A stretch of DNA of 64,000 bases. Origin: Gavia stellata (lineage: Eukaryota > Chordata > Aves > Gaviiformes > Gaviidae). Below are positions 37,481 through 50,245 of the stretch, piece by piece (within the stretch, counting starts at the first letter, position 1; each line of letters starts with the position of its first letter). A model generated the notes under the pieces. That model did no database searches and was not told the DNA's origin. It saw only the letters and a list, made by a program, of their open reading frames with translations. The position numbers were made by a program, and so were the translations under genes. The stretch spans positions 5,456,001-5,520,000 of the forward strand of contig NC_082613.1 of the NCBI RefSeq assembly GCF_030936135.1, written 5' to 3'.

Positions 37481-38530
37481 TTTCTATGAATTTTCCCACC
37501 TGCATTCTAGGACTTAGCACAGACACTTTCTAGGAATTTTCCATGATGCTTTCTGGGAATTTCTCTAATGTGTTTTAGAAATGCCCCAAGTGCATTCTAG
37601 GAATTCCCTCCGGGAAGTTTCCAGGAATTTCCCCAAAGCTTTCTAGGAATTTTTTGGGTGCTTGCTGGGAATGTCCTGATGATCTCTAGGAATTTTTCAT
37701 GTGCTTTCTATGAATTTTCCCTGTATTCCTATGCAATTTCTAGGAATTCTAGAGTTTTATGGGAATTCCCTGGGTTGTTCCAAGAATGCTGGTGTTTAAT
37801 GTATTTCTAGGAATTCCTGCAACCGCCTTACTGTATGTAGAGCATTCCTGTGAATCTCTGTCACTTAGTAGACTTCTCCAGGACATTCTAGGAATTTGGA
37901 GGAAGGGGATGTCTCGAATTTTGCTAAGAACTCCTGCAGCTTGCTAGGGGTTTTCTCAGGCTTTCTCAGTATCTCAGGTTGAAATGCCTTCTCAGAAATT
38001 CTGTGAATTTTGTAATAATCTTCCTAGTTTTTTCTGGGAATTCTTGAAGCTTTTTAGGAATTCTCCAAGTCTTTTTTGAAATTCTGGTGTATATAAACTA
38101 AAAAGGAATATTTGGGGCTGTTTAGGAGTTTTCCTGGCCTTTCTAGGACATTCTGGATCAAGAATCTTCCTAGGAATACCTACATTGGCACCTATGCTAT
38201 GATTTACTGTATTGAGAAATTTTCAAAGAACTTCCTAGCACTTTCTAGGAATTAATTGATCTAGATCTCTTCTAGGAGTTTCCCTGGCCTTTGTAGGAAT
38301 TCCTGAATGTATAATCTTTCCAGGAATTCCTGGACTGAGACCTTTTCTAGGGTTTGCTGGACCCACAACCTTTCTTGGAATTTTCTCATGTTTTATGGGG
38401 ATTCCTGGATCTAGAACCTGAGGTACTTCCTGTTCTGTTCTAGGAATTTCCCTTCCTAGGTTTAGAACCTTCCTAGGAATTTTCCCAGGTTTTCTAGGAA
38501 ATCTTGAATCTGGACTTTTTCTAGGAATTC
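37481..38530. repeat. Degenerate 22-27 bp minisatellite rich in TTCTAGGAA
   Basis: About 1.05 kb of head-to-tail diverged units built on the core TTTCTAGGAATT(C/T)CC. In 37481-37710 unit starts fall every 22-23 bp (37481, 37504, 37527, 37550, 37572, 37594, 37617, 37640). In 38241-38530 units of 27 bp (38241, 38268; 38290, 38317, 38344, 38371) alternate with units of about 22 bp, with a longer 'tggatctagaacc' linker. The middle part, 37810-38230, is more decayed. The core is nearly self-complementary (CTAGGAATTCCTAG-like). I count twenty exact TTC-N3-GAA motifs, the STAT/GAS consensus. A minus-strand open frame (38235-38537) repeating GIPRK-like words is a by-product of the 27-bp (nine-codon) units. 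Confidence 0.9.
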
Positions 38531-41500
38531 CCTGCAAAAATTCTTACAGGAACTACAGTAGTTCCTCATGTCCCATATGCCCTGATTTTGCTTAAGGCCT
38601 AGAAATAGATTTTACCAATTTTTTTCTATCAGAGATAAGCATCTGTTGTATGCATAATTGAGTAGCTGTAGGCATTCTGCAAAAAAAACTGCTCTGCTCA
38701 AAGTGCTTGTATTTCTGTTTTAAAATCAGTTACCACAAAAGTGATGGTTTTTTCCTCTCTTAAAATTCACTAAATTATACATTGCTCCCAGGAGTGATAA
38801 TAAAACAGCTTCCTGAGTGCAATCTGCATTCCTTCCTTTCTCTGATTCTTGCGTCCCTCTCACAAAGTCTTCTTCCCCACAACTTCTTCATTGCAGCATT
38901 TTTAATGGAATTTGGAAAGTATTTGATTGTAGCTGGCACCCCTTTAAACCCGCATACTGTTAGCATTCCACTCTCCTCCATAAACAAGCACATCAATCTA
39001 TTCTCTGAAAAGCATTTCATTCTCCTGGCACCTTCCTTGCCTGCTTGAACCACAAAGAAGAGTGACTAGATGAGGCAAAGCCATCAATTTCCCTAGCTGT
39101 AAGCCCTGCAGCACCACCTTCTTCCACCAAAGAGCCACCCCCTCCACTGAAGAACTAGCCATTCCTCCATAAAGGATGTCTATAAATACAGAGCACCTTT
39201 CATCAGCGTGGGATATAAGATATCAGAAAATGTGTTGTGCTTATTCATTGGGTACAACAGGACAGGGTTTTCCTCTGGGTCAGAGTCTGAAGGGCTGGAA
39301 GTTTCTCAAAAAGGATATGAGCAGACAAGGAGAGAAAGATAGGAGACAACTGCAGGATGCCATTCCTGTTGTTCAGAGAACTACAGGAGAAGTTCTGAGA
39401 AATGAACATCGCTGCTAGTTTAGGCTGCCCCAGGTCTTGAATCTGTCCAGAGTGATCTAGATACACAGAGATTTCGAGATATCACTGATGCAAGGGAATA
39501 CAAAGCTGCCTGAAAAGACATGACATAAGGGGCTGCAAGTTTCCACCGACTTCAGTGGATGTTGGCACTCTATGCACTAACAGAAACACTCCACTTACTG
39601 CAATGCAGTCACATCTGAGGAGGAGCACAGGCAGTTAGACTGTATACAGTGACATGACAGACAATGACTTTGGGACCTTGTGAGTTTGTCCTTCTGCCAC
39701 TGAGAGAAAGTTTTGCCACTGAGAAAACAGGAGCGGATATTTCAAATTAACTGACAGGAAGAAGAATATAACACTGGTGTTAATGCATAATAACACAGCA
39801 TGTAATATATCCTTTGAGGTCAAGTGTCAGGATTAGGAAAGTATCAGCATGGACTAGAAAAATGACTCCTATGGACCTCATTAGTTAATATATGAACTCC
39901 TTCACATAATATAATACATGCAAAGGCAAGTTTTAAAATGTTTACTCTTGTCCTTCTGCCAAACACTTGGAGCCAAAACCTTAATTGGACCTAAAAAATA
40001 TGTTTATATATTTCCCTTTAGGGCACTGGAGTTTTGAATTGGTGTAAGATGTATGGCTGTTCCCCTCAATACTGAGTTGATTTTTGTGGTCTAAGTTCAC
40101 ATTGAAAGTAAGTCCAGTCTTCCCAGAATGTTCTGTTGCAGAAGTGATTATATTTTTCTGAGGAGGAGAACAGTGCTTAAGACGTAGGGGACATAGGCAC
40201 AGTGTGGTGTTGTCTGATCAATGGGATATGTCAGAGCTACCTGAAAATTTCTAATCTTACTAGCTTTCTTTTAGCACAAAAAAAAAAAAGGGAAAATGAG
40301 TTTGTCTGTGTAATTCATAAATATGTGCATACTTTTGTGCAGGTCTCTTACTAAGTGAGGTGTAATCTATAGATGCATGTGTTTTGCACCAGGAGGTGCT
40401 GGTCCTTTATGATCCCAGTAAGAAAGGCACTCAGCTGCTGTATCACTTAAAATGGTATTTATTAGAGCTAACACTATAAGGAAAGAGTAATATGGATAAT
40501 CGTATGTCCCCTTAGATGCTAGGAACCCCCGGTGGTGTAGCATCTGCATGCTGTGCAGAACCCATCCATAGAAGAAGCTCTCCCATTTTGGTCATTCAAG
40601 CTATTACAGAATTTTCTTACAAGAAAACAACTCTATTCATCATTTCTTCTGTCAAACAGAAATGATGTTTGCATGAGAACTTCTTGCTGCACTTTAGATA
40701 AAGGCAGGGCCATGCAGGTGGCGTAATCACTGATGCTAAGAGGGAGCTGCCCGCAGGCTCCACTGTTACCATTAGCTGGCTACGTTTATCCTGCAGCCAG
40801 GGAATTTGTGCCGCACAGCACATGCCTGAAAGCCACACTGTACATGCAGCGTAGCGCAGCACAGGAGAGGCCTGGCCCTACTGAGGCTAACTGTTATGTG
40901 GATCATCTTCAATGTACAATTGTCTTCCAGTCAGGATCACTACATATGTGTCCTTCCTACAGCTCAGTGGAAAACTGGAAAACTCTACCTCCCAAGTGAG
41001 ATGAACTGGGGTTTGAATCTATGTCAACCATAATCATAAAGGCTCCCACTGCCTTTATACTGCTGCTGCTTGAGGAATGTTAAAGCACTTAAATGTCTCG
41101 TATACCTAACGGAATGAGACTGTTGTGTTTTAGCTTAACATTCAATGAATGCACTTTGTACCTACTAACAGTAAAATTATCAGCGGATGATCATCAGTTG
41201 AGATAAAATACCTTTTCTCCTATTGTACACAACAGACCAAAGGCTAGCCCAGACTTATGTCACTTTCCAGACTTTGAAGGAAAATGTGATACACATGGGA
41301 CACAATGCTGAACAGAATAACAGCGTCACCTGTCTTTGGGACTCTGGTAGTCAAACAACTCAGCTTGTGCTACTTGAACACCAGCTGGCCATGTGCAACA
41401 CACCTGGTTTTACAGTATAAAAAAAATTAGCTCTTTTTTTCCTGTTTTATCATCTAGTGATTTCTCTTTTACTTGCTGCAATCAGGCAATATCTAGCAGC

Positions 41501-44489
41501 AAACTGGAAATTAAGATTCTAGAACTCTCATTCATTGCTTTATATGAGCTGTCCTGAAATAAACAAGTTTAAGGACAAGCAAAACCTCTACAAGAAAGGA
41601 TACAGAAAGATATCTGCCCACATACTATAAAGGGGGGAAATATTAAAATTGGATAGTCCTCTACTCTTCTTGACGTGGAATTTTTAACCGAACACTAATG
41701 GTTTGGGGAATTTCATATTGCAATTAGCTTGCTGCTGATCAGTCCAGCTGTTATTATCAGCTCTGTAGTATCTGTTATAACATGACTTTCCTTGTAAGTG
41801 TTGAATGCTTTCCATCTTCAAAGCTAACACAGATGTTTTTCTTAATGCGCTTGGGAATATACTCTTTGGGACAGAGATTGTCACTTATGAGTGACTAATG
41901 GCTAAATTTACATTTGCCCGGTACCTGGAATAAGGAGGTCTTGTGCTGGGAGTTGGACTTTTGTATGCCGTCAGGCAGAGGGAAGTGCATGAGGTGGTCA
42001 TGAACACAGAAGGAATAAAAACTATGCTTAGAATTTTGTGGCTCAGTAGTTTTCATACCTGGACTGTGGTCAGGCTCTTGAGAGCTACCTGCTAGGTTCT
42101 TCTGTCTATAACTGAGGAGAGAATTTTTGAGTGTATTCTCATGACCTGCCTGCATCTGACTACATCATGCTTTTTCAAAATGCATCTGAAAACTGCAGAA
42201 TGCCATTCCTGTAGGCCTGCTGGTATGGGATCAAAGGCCTGTTATTGCCTGGAGCCAGTGATTAAAAAGTGTTTATCCGTCTTTAAATTCATGACACCAA
42301 GTACAATGTTTAGTCAGAAATGAGAAAAGGTTACACACAGTTAAGAATTCAAATTATAGCAATTTTTGTGCCTTTTAAAAAATCTCATTGAAAAGGAGGG
42401 AAAATACATTTTTAAAGCTGTGCAACATGGTAGTGAAAAATCTTGTTGACAGAATCTTTAATTATATCTTCTGTACAGCCAAACAGAACATCTTCTAGAA
42501 AAGAACTCTAGATGTCCTGTAAGTATGCCAAAACTTATCCCAAAATTTGAAATTAGTGATTTGGAAACTGAATCATGATTTTTGTGTCAGAGAAATATTT
42601 AGTTCACTGATCTAAGGAAACACTTGGTTTATCATGGATTAAAAATATGTGATCCTCTCATTCTTCTCTTTTTAGTTTTGAGAAAGGCTGTTTTATGTCC
42701 ATCTTGGTGGTGTGAATACAGAGTTTCTTATTCTTTCTCAGCATTTAGCACACATCTGATTCAAGTTAAAAGATGCAGTCTTCAAAATATATTTTTTTAA
42801 TTCACAAATTGATTAATTTGAAACTATTTGGATAATGCAGTGTAAATTGTCCTATTATTGCTACGGTTTTGGGTGAACTGATGGTGCTACCTGAGCTCAC
42901 AGCTTCTTTCCGAGAAGGGAAAAGTCCAGATCCCCAGCTTGAATAAGCTAGATTAGTTCACATTTGCTTGGATTTCCCTTTGGATGCACTGAAGTTACCG
43001 CTTGAGAATTGGTTTGTTCACAGTTTTTAGCATGCAGACTGTGTGACGTTTGTAGCTGGCAAGGTTTTACAGTGGTTTTACTGCAATGAGGAAGGAATTG
43101 AAGAGCATTTTCCAGGAGGGGTATAAAGGGCCTTGTCTTGTGCTTAGTGTGCTGAGCTGAAGCTGTCAGAGGATATGATGGTGTCTGTAGAAACACAAGG
43201 GACACAAACAGAAGGGGGGTTATAATGACACTGAAAAAATCAAGTTTAAATACAAAACTGAGCACAAACTTTATTTCTTTTTTAATACTGGTATATGATG
43301 TCGTTGCTGCAGCAAAAGGTGGCAAACTTTATGACTAGGTCTTTTCCAGTCCTCTCTGGGGTAAGATGTAAAACATGGAGGTTTAAAGAGCTTGTGAAAA
43401 AACTTCCAAACAAACAGGTAGCTGTGACTTCAGTATTGAGTTTTGTTTCCAGTATGATAACCAGGGCCTAACTTCTGCAGCAGAAGTTTTTGCCTTTTGA
43501 GGTGAAATATATTAAAGTTCACACTTTTCTCATGACCTAAGACAACTTACCATGACTTTGGGCCAAAATAGTCTATAGTACTTAGCTGTATGATAAGTGC
43601 TAGTATAGACAATTACTCCCTTGGACTTTTTTAAGACTTGATGATGAAGCAATTTCATTTAAACCTACTTTTCACGAAGCTAAATAGTTTACTTTAGTAC
43701 TCATCACCCTCATTTTCCATATTTCCTTGTTCTTTTCTCCATCCAACTGTTGAAGTTATTGGAAAAGAGATCAAATACCTCAAGAGCAGAAGTTTTTATA
43801 TCATCTATGTTATTTCCTTTTTATAAGAACCCTACTTAAAAATCTTTTTTGGCAGGAAGAAAATCATAGAGATGGGAAGCATCTGATAGCAACCGAACTG
43901 AAGGCCTACAAAAATATTCTATCCATAACAAACGTTAAGTAAGGCAGATGCTACATTAACTACACATCTGTGCTGCTGGTCTGTCCCATAAAGTATCTTT
44001 GGCATTTCAGTTTGTAGGTTTATATGGAAAATATAATTTTAAAAATTATGTATTAATTAGGAATTTCAATTAAGGTTAATCAGGCATCTTCTCAAAATAA
44101 TTATTTCTGATTGCATTAAGATTTATATTACAAAAATTCTCAGTCATATGTGTATGAACTATTTTGACTAAGACTAAAGAGATGGAAGTTTTACAGCCTC
44201 TTGGCATCATGTCAGTGTGCATAAAGTAAGAGATACATCTGTTAATGAAGCTGTAACAACATCCCTAGACGATGCTATAGTAAAATGGTCTCCAGTGTGA
44301 TGATGAGGATTCTTGAAATGTCCTGAACTGAGTTTATAAAACTTCTTAAAAGGAAATTGAAAATAACTAATGTTAGTTACATTATTTTCTGGGAAATCTG
44401 TTAAAAAATAAATTGTCACACGATACTGATGAACTGTGTAAAATGCTTTTAAAACTGTAATATTTGGCCCAATGTAGTGAAGAATCATT
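38531..44489. other. AT-rich noncoding DNA
   Basis: Around 6 kb without a gene. A weak repeat-like piece at about 39538-39580 ('ttccaccgacttcagtggat') resembles the amniote hairpin-type repeats seen elsewhere in the window. A poly-A run lies at about 40279-40290. A 125-codon minus frame at 42948-43325 has no known domain. Confidence 0.6.
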
Positions 44490-44720
44490 CAGCTAGCTGC
44501 AGGGCACAGGGCACATGCACCATTCTCTCTTGGCTTTGTCACTGACCTTGGGCAAGTCTCTTTGATTAGGGACACATAAACAAGTTACTTCAGGGCAAAC
44601 TGCTGTGTGAACTTGAAATACCTCAGCTTCTCGGCACTATTGCCAAACAGACATTCTTACCCTAGGACAAGAAGATAATCCACCTCACAGTTACCTCTTG
44701 AGGTAAGACAAGAATTTATC
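44490..44720 (+). mobile_element. MIR-like SINE relic
   Basis: The core 'ctttgtcactgaccttgggc' followed by 'aagtctcttt' at about 44533-44562 is the diagnostic MIR/CORE-SINE segment. Further on, 'ctcagcttctcggcacta' and 'ccacctcacagttacct' sit where the consensus has its 'cctcagtttcccc' and 'tacctcacagggtt' parts. It is old, diverged and inactive. Confidence 0.65.
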
Positions 44721-47700
44721 CCCTTTTGAAATAATTACTTTTTGGGATAAGGATGTGCATGTATCTATTTCTCATGGAATAACTGGAGCTCTTCAAGTTT
44801 ATACCCTTGCTTGCTCTGCAGAAACTTCTTTGTGTATTCCTATCCTCTGCACCTTTCTTTGTGTGCATAAAGAAGAAATAATGGTTTTAACAGTGCTATT
44901 ACAGTAGTATAAGATCTCCAGATAAAAGTGGAATAGGTGTAATAATTCCTTTTTTACATATAAGACATAAATGATATGACAATGGATTGGGAATCAGAAC
45001 AGCATACTATGTTGGCTTGTTTCTAGTCTTGGTTTGTTGTAACTAAATCTGTGCGAATAACTTTTTTTTCTGGTTCACCAGCTGAATAGAAAGATTAGAA
45101 ATTAAAAGTACCTTGTTTCCAGTTTGCTCAAATTAAAGGTCCTTACATTTTTTCCCATAAATTGCTATGCTAATTAACTTCTGAAGGTAATTTTTATTAA
45201 AAACTAATTTCAACAGCACTTGTAAAAATACTTTTCCCTTACATAATTTCCTCAAGTGAATGCAGATTCTTCAATAATTCAGTGAACCTAACTTTATTTT
45301 ATTTTATTCCATTCTATTTAATTTCATTTGTGAGTGTGCGCCCTGCATGAGAAAAAATGTTTTGGATGTAAAATTTCACCCCCAAAATGGTTGCTCTTCA
45401 GCTTTCATGATAAAGTTAATCCATTTTAATAACCAGCAACCACTGAAGTGATCCTGATTCTGTTCTTGCCCTTTACCTTGTACAAGTGAAGGTATTTGTT
45501 TGTGTGCTTAGTTCAAGGAATTTAACTGAAAGCAGGGGGTTTTTCAGGGTTATTTTTCTGGTTTAGCTCCCTGCATTATCTTACTGTAGTACAAATAAGA
45601 GTCATATCCCATACAAGAGAAATGGCCAGAGTGCAGCTGGCGTGGAGGTGAAGATCAGTTCTTTTGGCTGAAACTAGGTGTTCAGTTGACACAGCAGTAT
45701 GATGGAACTGCACCTTCATTTTCTCCATTTGAGAGAAAAAATGCATTATTTAAAATCTCAAATTCCTTTTATGAAGCATATTTGTTGACTAAATACTTTT
45801 TGCACATTCTAACTCAAGCATAGACACTATTTACAAATAAGAGAGTACAGATGCAAACCATAACCTAAGCATTTAGGTTTCTAATTCTGTATGAAAGCTG
45901 AATATTAAAGGCTTTGTTTATAATTTGGTGCCTAGTTCTCCAATTGCTAAAATGCCAAGCTGGCTTGCAAAACTCTAGATGCAAAACATGACGGTGCAGG
46001 CAATTGGTGTAACCACATACATCCAACTAGCTAGCTCTTTCTGTGCCTTTATTGATATTTGCTTTATTTATGTTCTCAGAGAGCCTTTGGTTTGGTGCTG
46101 CCATTTGGTTGAATTGCTAGAGAAAATTTTAAAGATACTAGAAGTCATCCCCATTTATATCAAGGGGAAGGAAGGCTAGAATTCATTGCCCTTCAGTGTC
46201 ACTAGCCTTGAACCTGGCATGGCTCTACAGCCATTAGGTCTGAGTGTTAATAAGAGTAGGACCAGTCGCATGTCTGATCCATGGAAACGAATATGCCTTT
46301 TGAGCACAAATTCCGTGCCTGGCACTTTCAAATTTTGCTGCTACATTAAAATAGCCTTCTGCACTGAGTACACAATTTGCATATATGTAAATCTAATATA
46401 AAATGTAAAGTAAAATAAGTTGGTAATGTTTGGATACCACTGCAATTTATGGGCTGCATAGTCCCAACTTTACCTCCCTGGGTGAAATAATGCCTTTAAG
46501 CTTCTAGCTAGTCATTTTTAATCCTTTCCGAGTCTGCACAGTAAGGGAGGAAAACATGTTTTCAGTTACACCTGACCACTGACTGCTTGGCAAAAGGGGC
46601 ATGCATAACATGTCTTAGCCTGCTGGGCCTTTTCAGCTTTCACCCTCTTCCCTACATTTTCCAGTGAGAAGAGGGTTATGTTCCTGAGGAGACCAGTGGG
46701 GAAGAGCCTGGTCAGTATTCTGCACTGATCTTAATTGCTTATTTTTCGCAAACGAGAGAAGCCACAAAGCAGAAAACCAGTCAGTGCAAACCAGACAGTG
46801 CTAAAAGCATAAATCTTCCTTGATTGCCTGGCTTGCTTTTAAAGAAATGTAAATTTTCACTGGTGTAGACTGATGCAGCTTACGAAGGGATCTTACAGAA
46901 AACCTAGTTCCCAGAGTTTCTTTTCTCTCCCAGTTTCTTCATCCACATCCTAGGTACAAAGTAGATTCAGTAATATCCTTCAAGACCATTATGGACAAAC
47001 AGTGGTTTTGTTCTTTGTGCTCGTTCTAGTGTAGAAAGAAAACAATTTCAGCTGTGCAGGCAGAAGTGAATTTTGCAATCCAAAGCCTGAGGGCATAACT
47101 AATTACCCCTGGAGGGTGGGGCTTGCTTGGGTAGCTTGAGTAAACTGTGCTGCTGAAAGAAAATGAAAAAAAAAGGGCTACTTCTCTTTCTTCCTTCCTC
47201 CCATGCCCAGCCATTGCCACCCAGTGTGTTCTGGCCCCTTCCTCAGGGACAAAAGGTGCCATCCAGGTTCTACAGGAGTCTAGTACACATGAAGCGGGAC
47301 ACAGTCCCTTCCAAGGCCTGTTTGTTGACAGCAGTCTGCTGTCTTAGGCAGGAGATACTGTTCCTACACTGACAGCCGTTCCTGCAAGAGGATTAAATGG
47401 TGAGGAACAGGCAAACCTATGGCAGAAAAACAAGTTGGCAGGGAGAGGTTTTGCTTGAGCCTGCCACGGCCCAAGGCTGCTTCGAATTCTCAAGGCAGGG
47501 AGGGGGAGAACAAGCAGTTCCTTAATAATAGTCTTACAGCAGTGATTCCACACCAAGCTGGAAACTGTTTTCACAATATAAAGGGTTTGGGGTGATTTTT
47601 GTGAAAAGAGACGTATGAATGCCATCATTTCTTCACCAAACACTAAAAATTTTGAGATCTTAAATTTAAGGCAGGGTTGGGATTATTTGTCAGTATGATT

Positions 47701-50094
47701 TTAAATGAGTACCCCACTAGTTTTTATCTCCACTGTGAATGTGACCAGCTGTCTTTCTTCCTGTAATCAGCTCTGATTTGGTTCAAGTGACACCTGGATT
47801 CAGCAATTAAGTCTTCATACCATGTCTCTGGGCATGAGATACATACGTAAAGAAAAAACAGGAGGAGGAAATGAAAAGAATATCCTGCAAAGCAAGCTTG
47901 AAAATATGTTGAAAAGGAACTGTGGAAAGAGCTAGCGAAAAGCACGAGACAAGCATGCTAACTGAGAAGGTGCAAGGGCTCTGCTGCCAGAAGAGCCTGC
48001 ATAGAGTAGGGCTCTTGCTGGGATGGCCTGGTGCAATGCCATCCGGTATTCCTCCCTGCAGGTAAGCTTCAGGGTGAGCTTGTGCGAGGGCCAAGCGAGC
48101 TGCACACAAAGCCTGGAAAAGAATGTGAGGTATGGTAATTTTTTTTTAATATGTTTTGACTTCATTGTGGTTGATGGTTTTGCTCTCGTCTTCTGATTAT
48201 GTGCGTGATTAAGTGTCTAAATGCTTGCTGTCTTTGTGGGGGTTTTGTTCCATTTTAGGTTTAGTTTATGTTTGGGTTTGGTTTCTATTTGGACCAAATG
48301 AAAATTAATAATTATATGCTTGCAAATGACTTGGTTAAGATTTAAAACCAAAAATGGAGAGTTTTTCTTTTTATTTTGATGCATTCAGCTCCTTAAGAAA
48401 CCTTATTTTTGTATTATAAATTCTCGGCACTTTCTTGTAATCTGGAAGCTTTAATATGGTAAAGTTGACTGCCCGGAGACAAACCTACCTGTGCAGAAGC
48501 TCAATTTGGCAGAATCAGTCTTTTCTAGATATTGTTAAAAGGTATATATTTGTAGAAGCGTGAAACTGTGGTAATTTCTGTTAAATTTAAAAGAAAAATG
48601 GGAAGATCTGTGTAGTTTGTTTTTAATCCAGCCTTATTATATTTGTTCCTGTCTATGTTTTCAAGTCTTCATTGCTATGACTGAAAGAGTAAAGGCAGCA
48701 AAAATCATGCCTAAATCAGATTGTCTTTGTAGGGAAACTAATAATCAAATCTACTGGGTCTTCTTAAAGTGACTGGTTGCAACTAAACCCTGTTTTCAGT
48801 TTAGAATTACCCAAACCATTCTGTTCTATTCTTGATTCTTCAGTATTCATCTCCACAAAAATAGACATAATTCTGTTTAACTGGACTTTCTTATGAGTAA
48901 GATGAAAGGCTATTTAAAATTTGTAAGATTATATTTCTCTTTTTCAAGAGATATTTTTAATATTACCTACTAATTGTTTAGTTTTAATCAAATCTCAAGA
49001 TTTTTAAAATTTATTTTTGTATTTGGTACCTCTGAAGGGAAGTCTCATGTAAGTGACTGTTTTGGAACTATTATTGTTTTTCTGGGAGACCAAAAAATTG
49101 TCATTTGCATGGTTTATGCACACCAAGATTGCTTACTTTCCGTAAGCATGACACAAGGTGAATCTGCTTCCTGAGCTTACAAAAGGGGCAGTACCTGGGA
49201 TCAAAATGATGTTTCAGTGGTACTAGAAAACAGGTTAGATACTAGAGTTTTAAGACCAAAATAAGGAAAAACTGAGAGTTTAACCTAGGAATTGGATGAT
49301 GAATCTTTTGAATTTTAGAAATAGTTGTGCTTTTTTATACCTATAGACATGGCATAAGCCCATGACTACATCAGATTGCAGAATTCACGCTTCAGATGTA
49401 TTTGTGTGTATTAGCTTGAAAAATACGAGCTTTTCTGCTGGAGACATTGTGAAGTTGAGTAACTACTGACCATCAGTCTTTCTTCAGATAGATTAGGAGT
49501 CTTAACAGAAGAAATTTGTTACTCTTATGTAGTCTTCCTATTTATAAATATTTTAAAATATGGTCTGTTATAGACGTCTATAGCTATTATTTTTTTTTTC
49601 AGTATGTGTGGTGTCTTGAACTGTTTGTTGTGAGAGGGACTGCAACTTGAAATGCAGAATTTGAATGTTTACTTGATGGCAGTGAAAACTGAATTTACTT
49701 CATCTGTATTAAACAAGTTGCCCATATTCTACTTAGCTGCTTGTTGACTAGGGAAGGTTTATGAAATCCAGTGGTAGTTCCTTCAGAGGTTTTTTTAATT
49801 TGGAGGCCTTTATATGGCGATGACCCAATAATGCCATGTAACTTATATTGGAAGAACTCCCTAAGGCCTTAGTTTATTTTGGTGAAGTTCAGTAAATGGC
49901 TAGCAGAAGCGAAATAGAAAAAATACATGTAATAGCTCAATATTTCAAAGTAATTATGCATGGAGCTAGGTTTCTGAGACCATCTTTAGGCAGCTAAATA
50001 TGAGGCCTGGCTTTCAAATATTCTGAACACTGCAGACACCATACAGAAATGTAATCCTTTAAAAATAATTTCTGGGAATAATTTTTGGGTTTAC
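44721..50094. other. Noncoding DNA
   Basis: Mostly AT-rich, somewhat more GC-balanced at 46600-48150. Short open frames there run on both strands without known domains. A (TTTTA)n-like microsatellite lies at 45293-45327. Nothing else is supported. Confidence 0.6.
45293..45327 (+). repeat. (TTTTA)n-like microsatellite
   Basis: Imperfect TTTTA/TTCTA units, about seven in a row. Confidence 0.7.
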
Positions 50095-50245
50095 ACAGAA
50101 TCTTAGAATAATTTAGGTTGGAAGGGACCTCTGGAGGTCGTCTGGTCCAAACCCCTGCTCAAAGCTGTTTGGAAGTTAGGTTCAACTTCATATTTAGCTT
50201 AGGTACCTCAGGGCCTTGTCCTCTCATGTAGTCTTATCCAAACTG
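50095..50245 (-). mobile_element. CR1 LINE 3' end, avian type
   Basis: Antisense CR1. It starts with the octamer-like 3' terminus ('cagaatcttagaataat'), then 'aggttggaagggacctctgg' and 'aggtcgtctggtccaaaccc', which are CR1 hallmarks, and continues to 'ctcagggccttgtcc' near 50207-50221. About 150 bp remain; the rest is missing through the usual 5' truncation. This element is among the best evidence that the host is a bird. Confidence 0.92.

Noticed and set aside
37481..38530. CRISPR-like array
   Set aside because: Units are contiguous and diverged, with no unique spacers of constant length, and the host is a vertebrate.
39538..39600. Short segment resembling the amniote hairpin-type repeat
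   Set aside because: Match limited to about 20 bp, so it was noted only within the surrounding noncoding span.
42948..43325. 125-codon minus-strand open frame with a hydrophobic stretch
   Set aside because: T/A-rich DNA yields hydrophobic frames by chance; no signal peptide logic or homology is evident.
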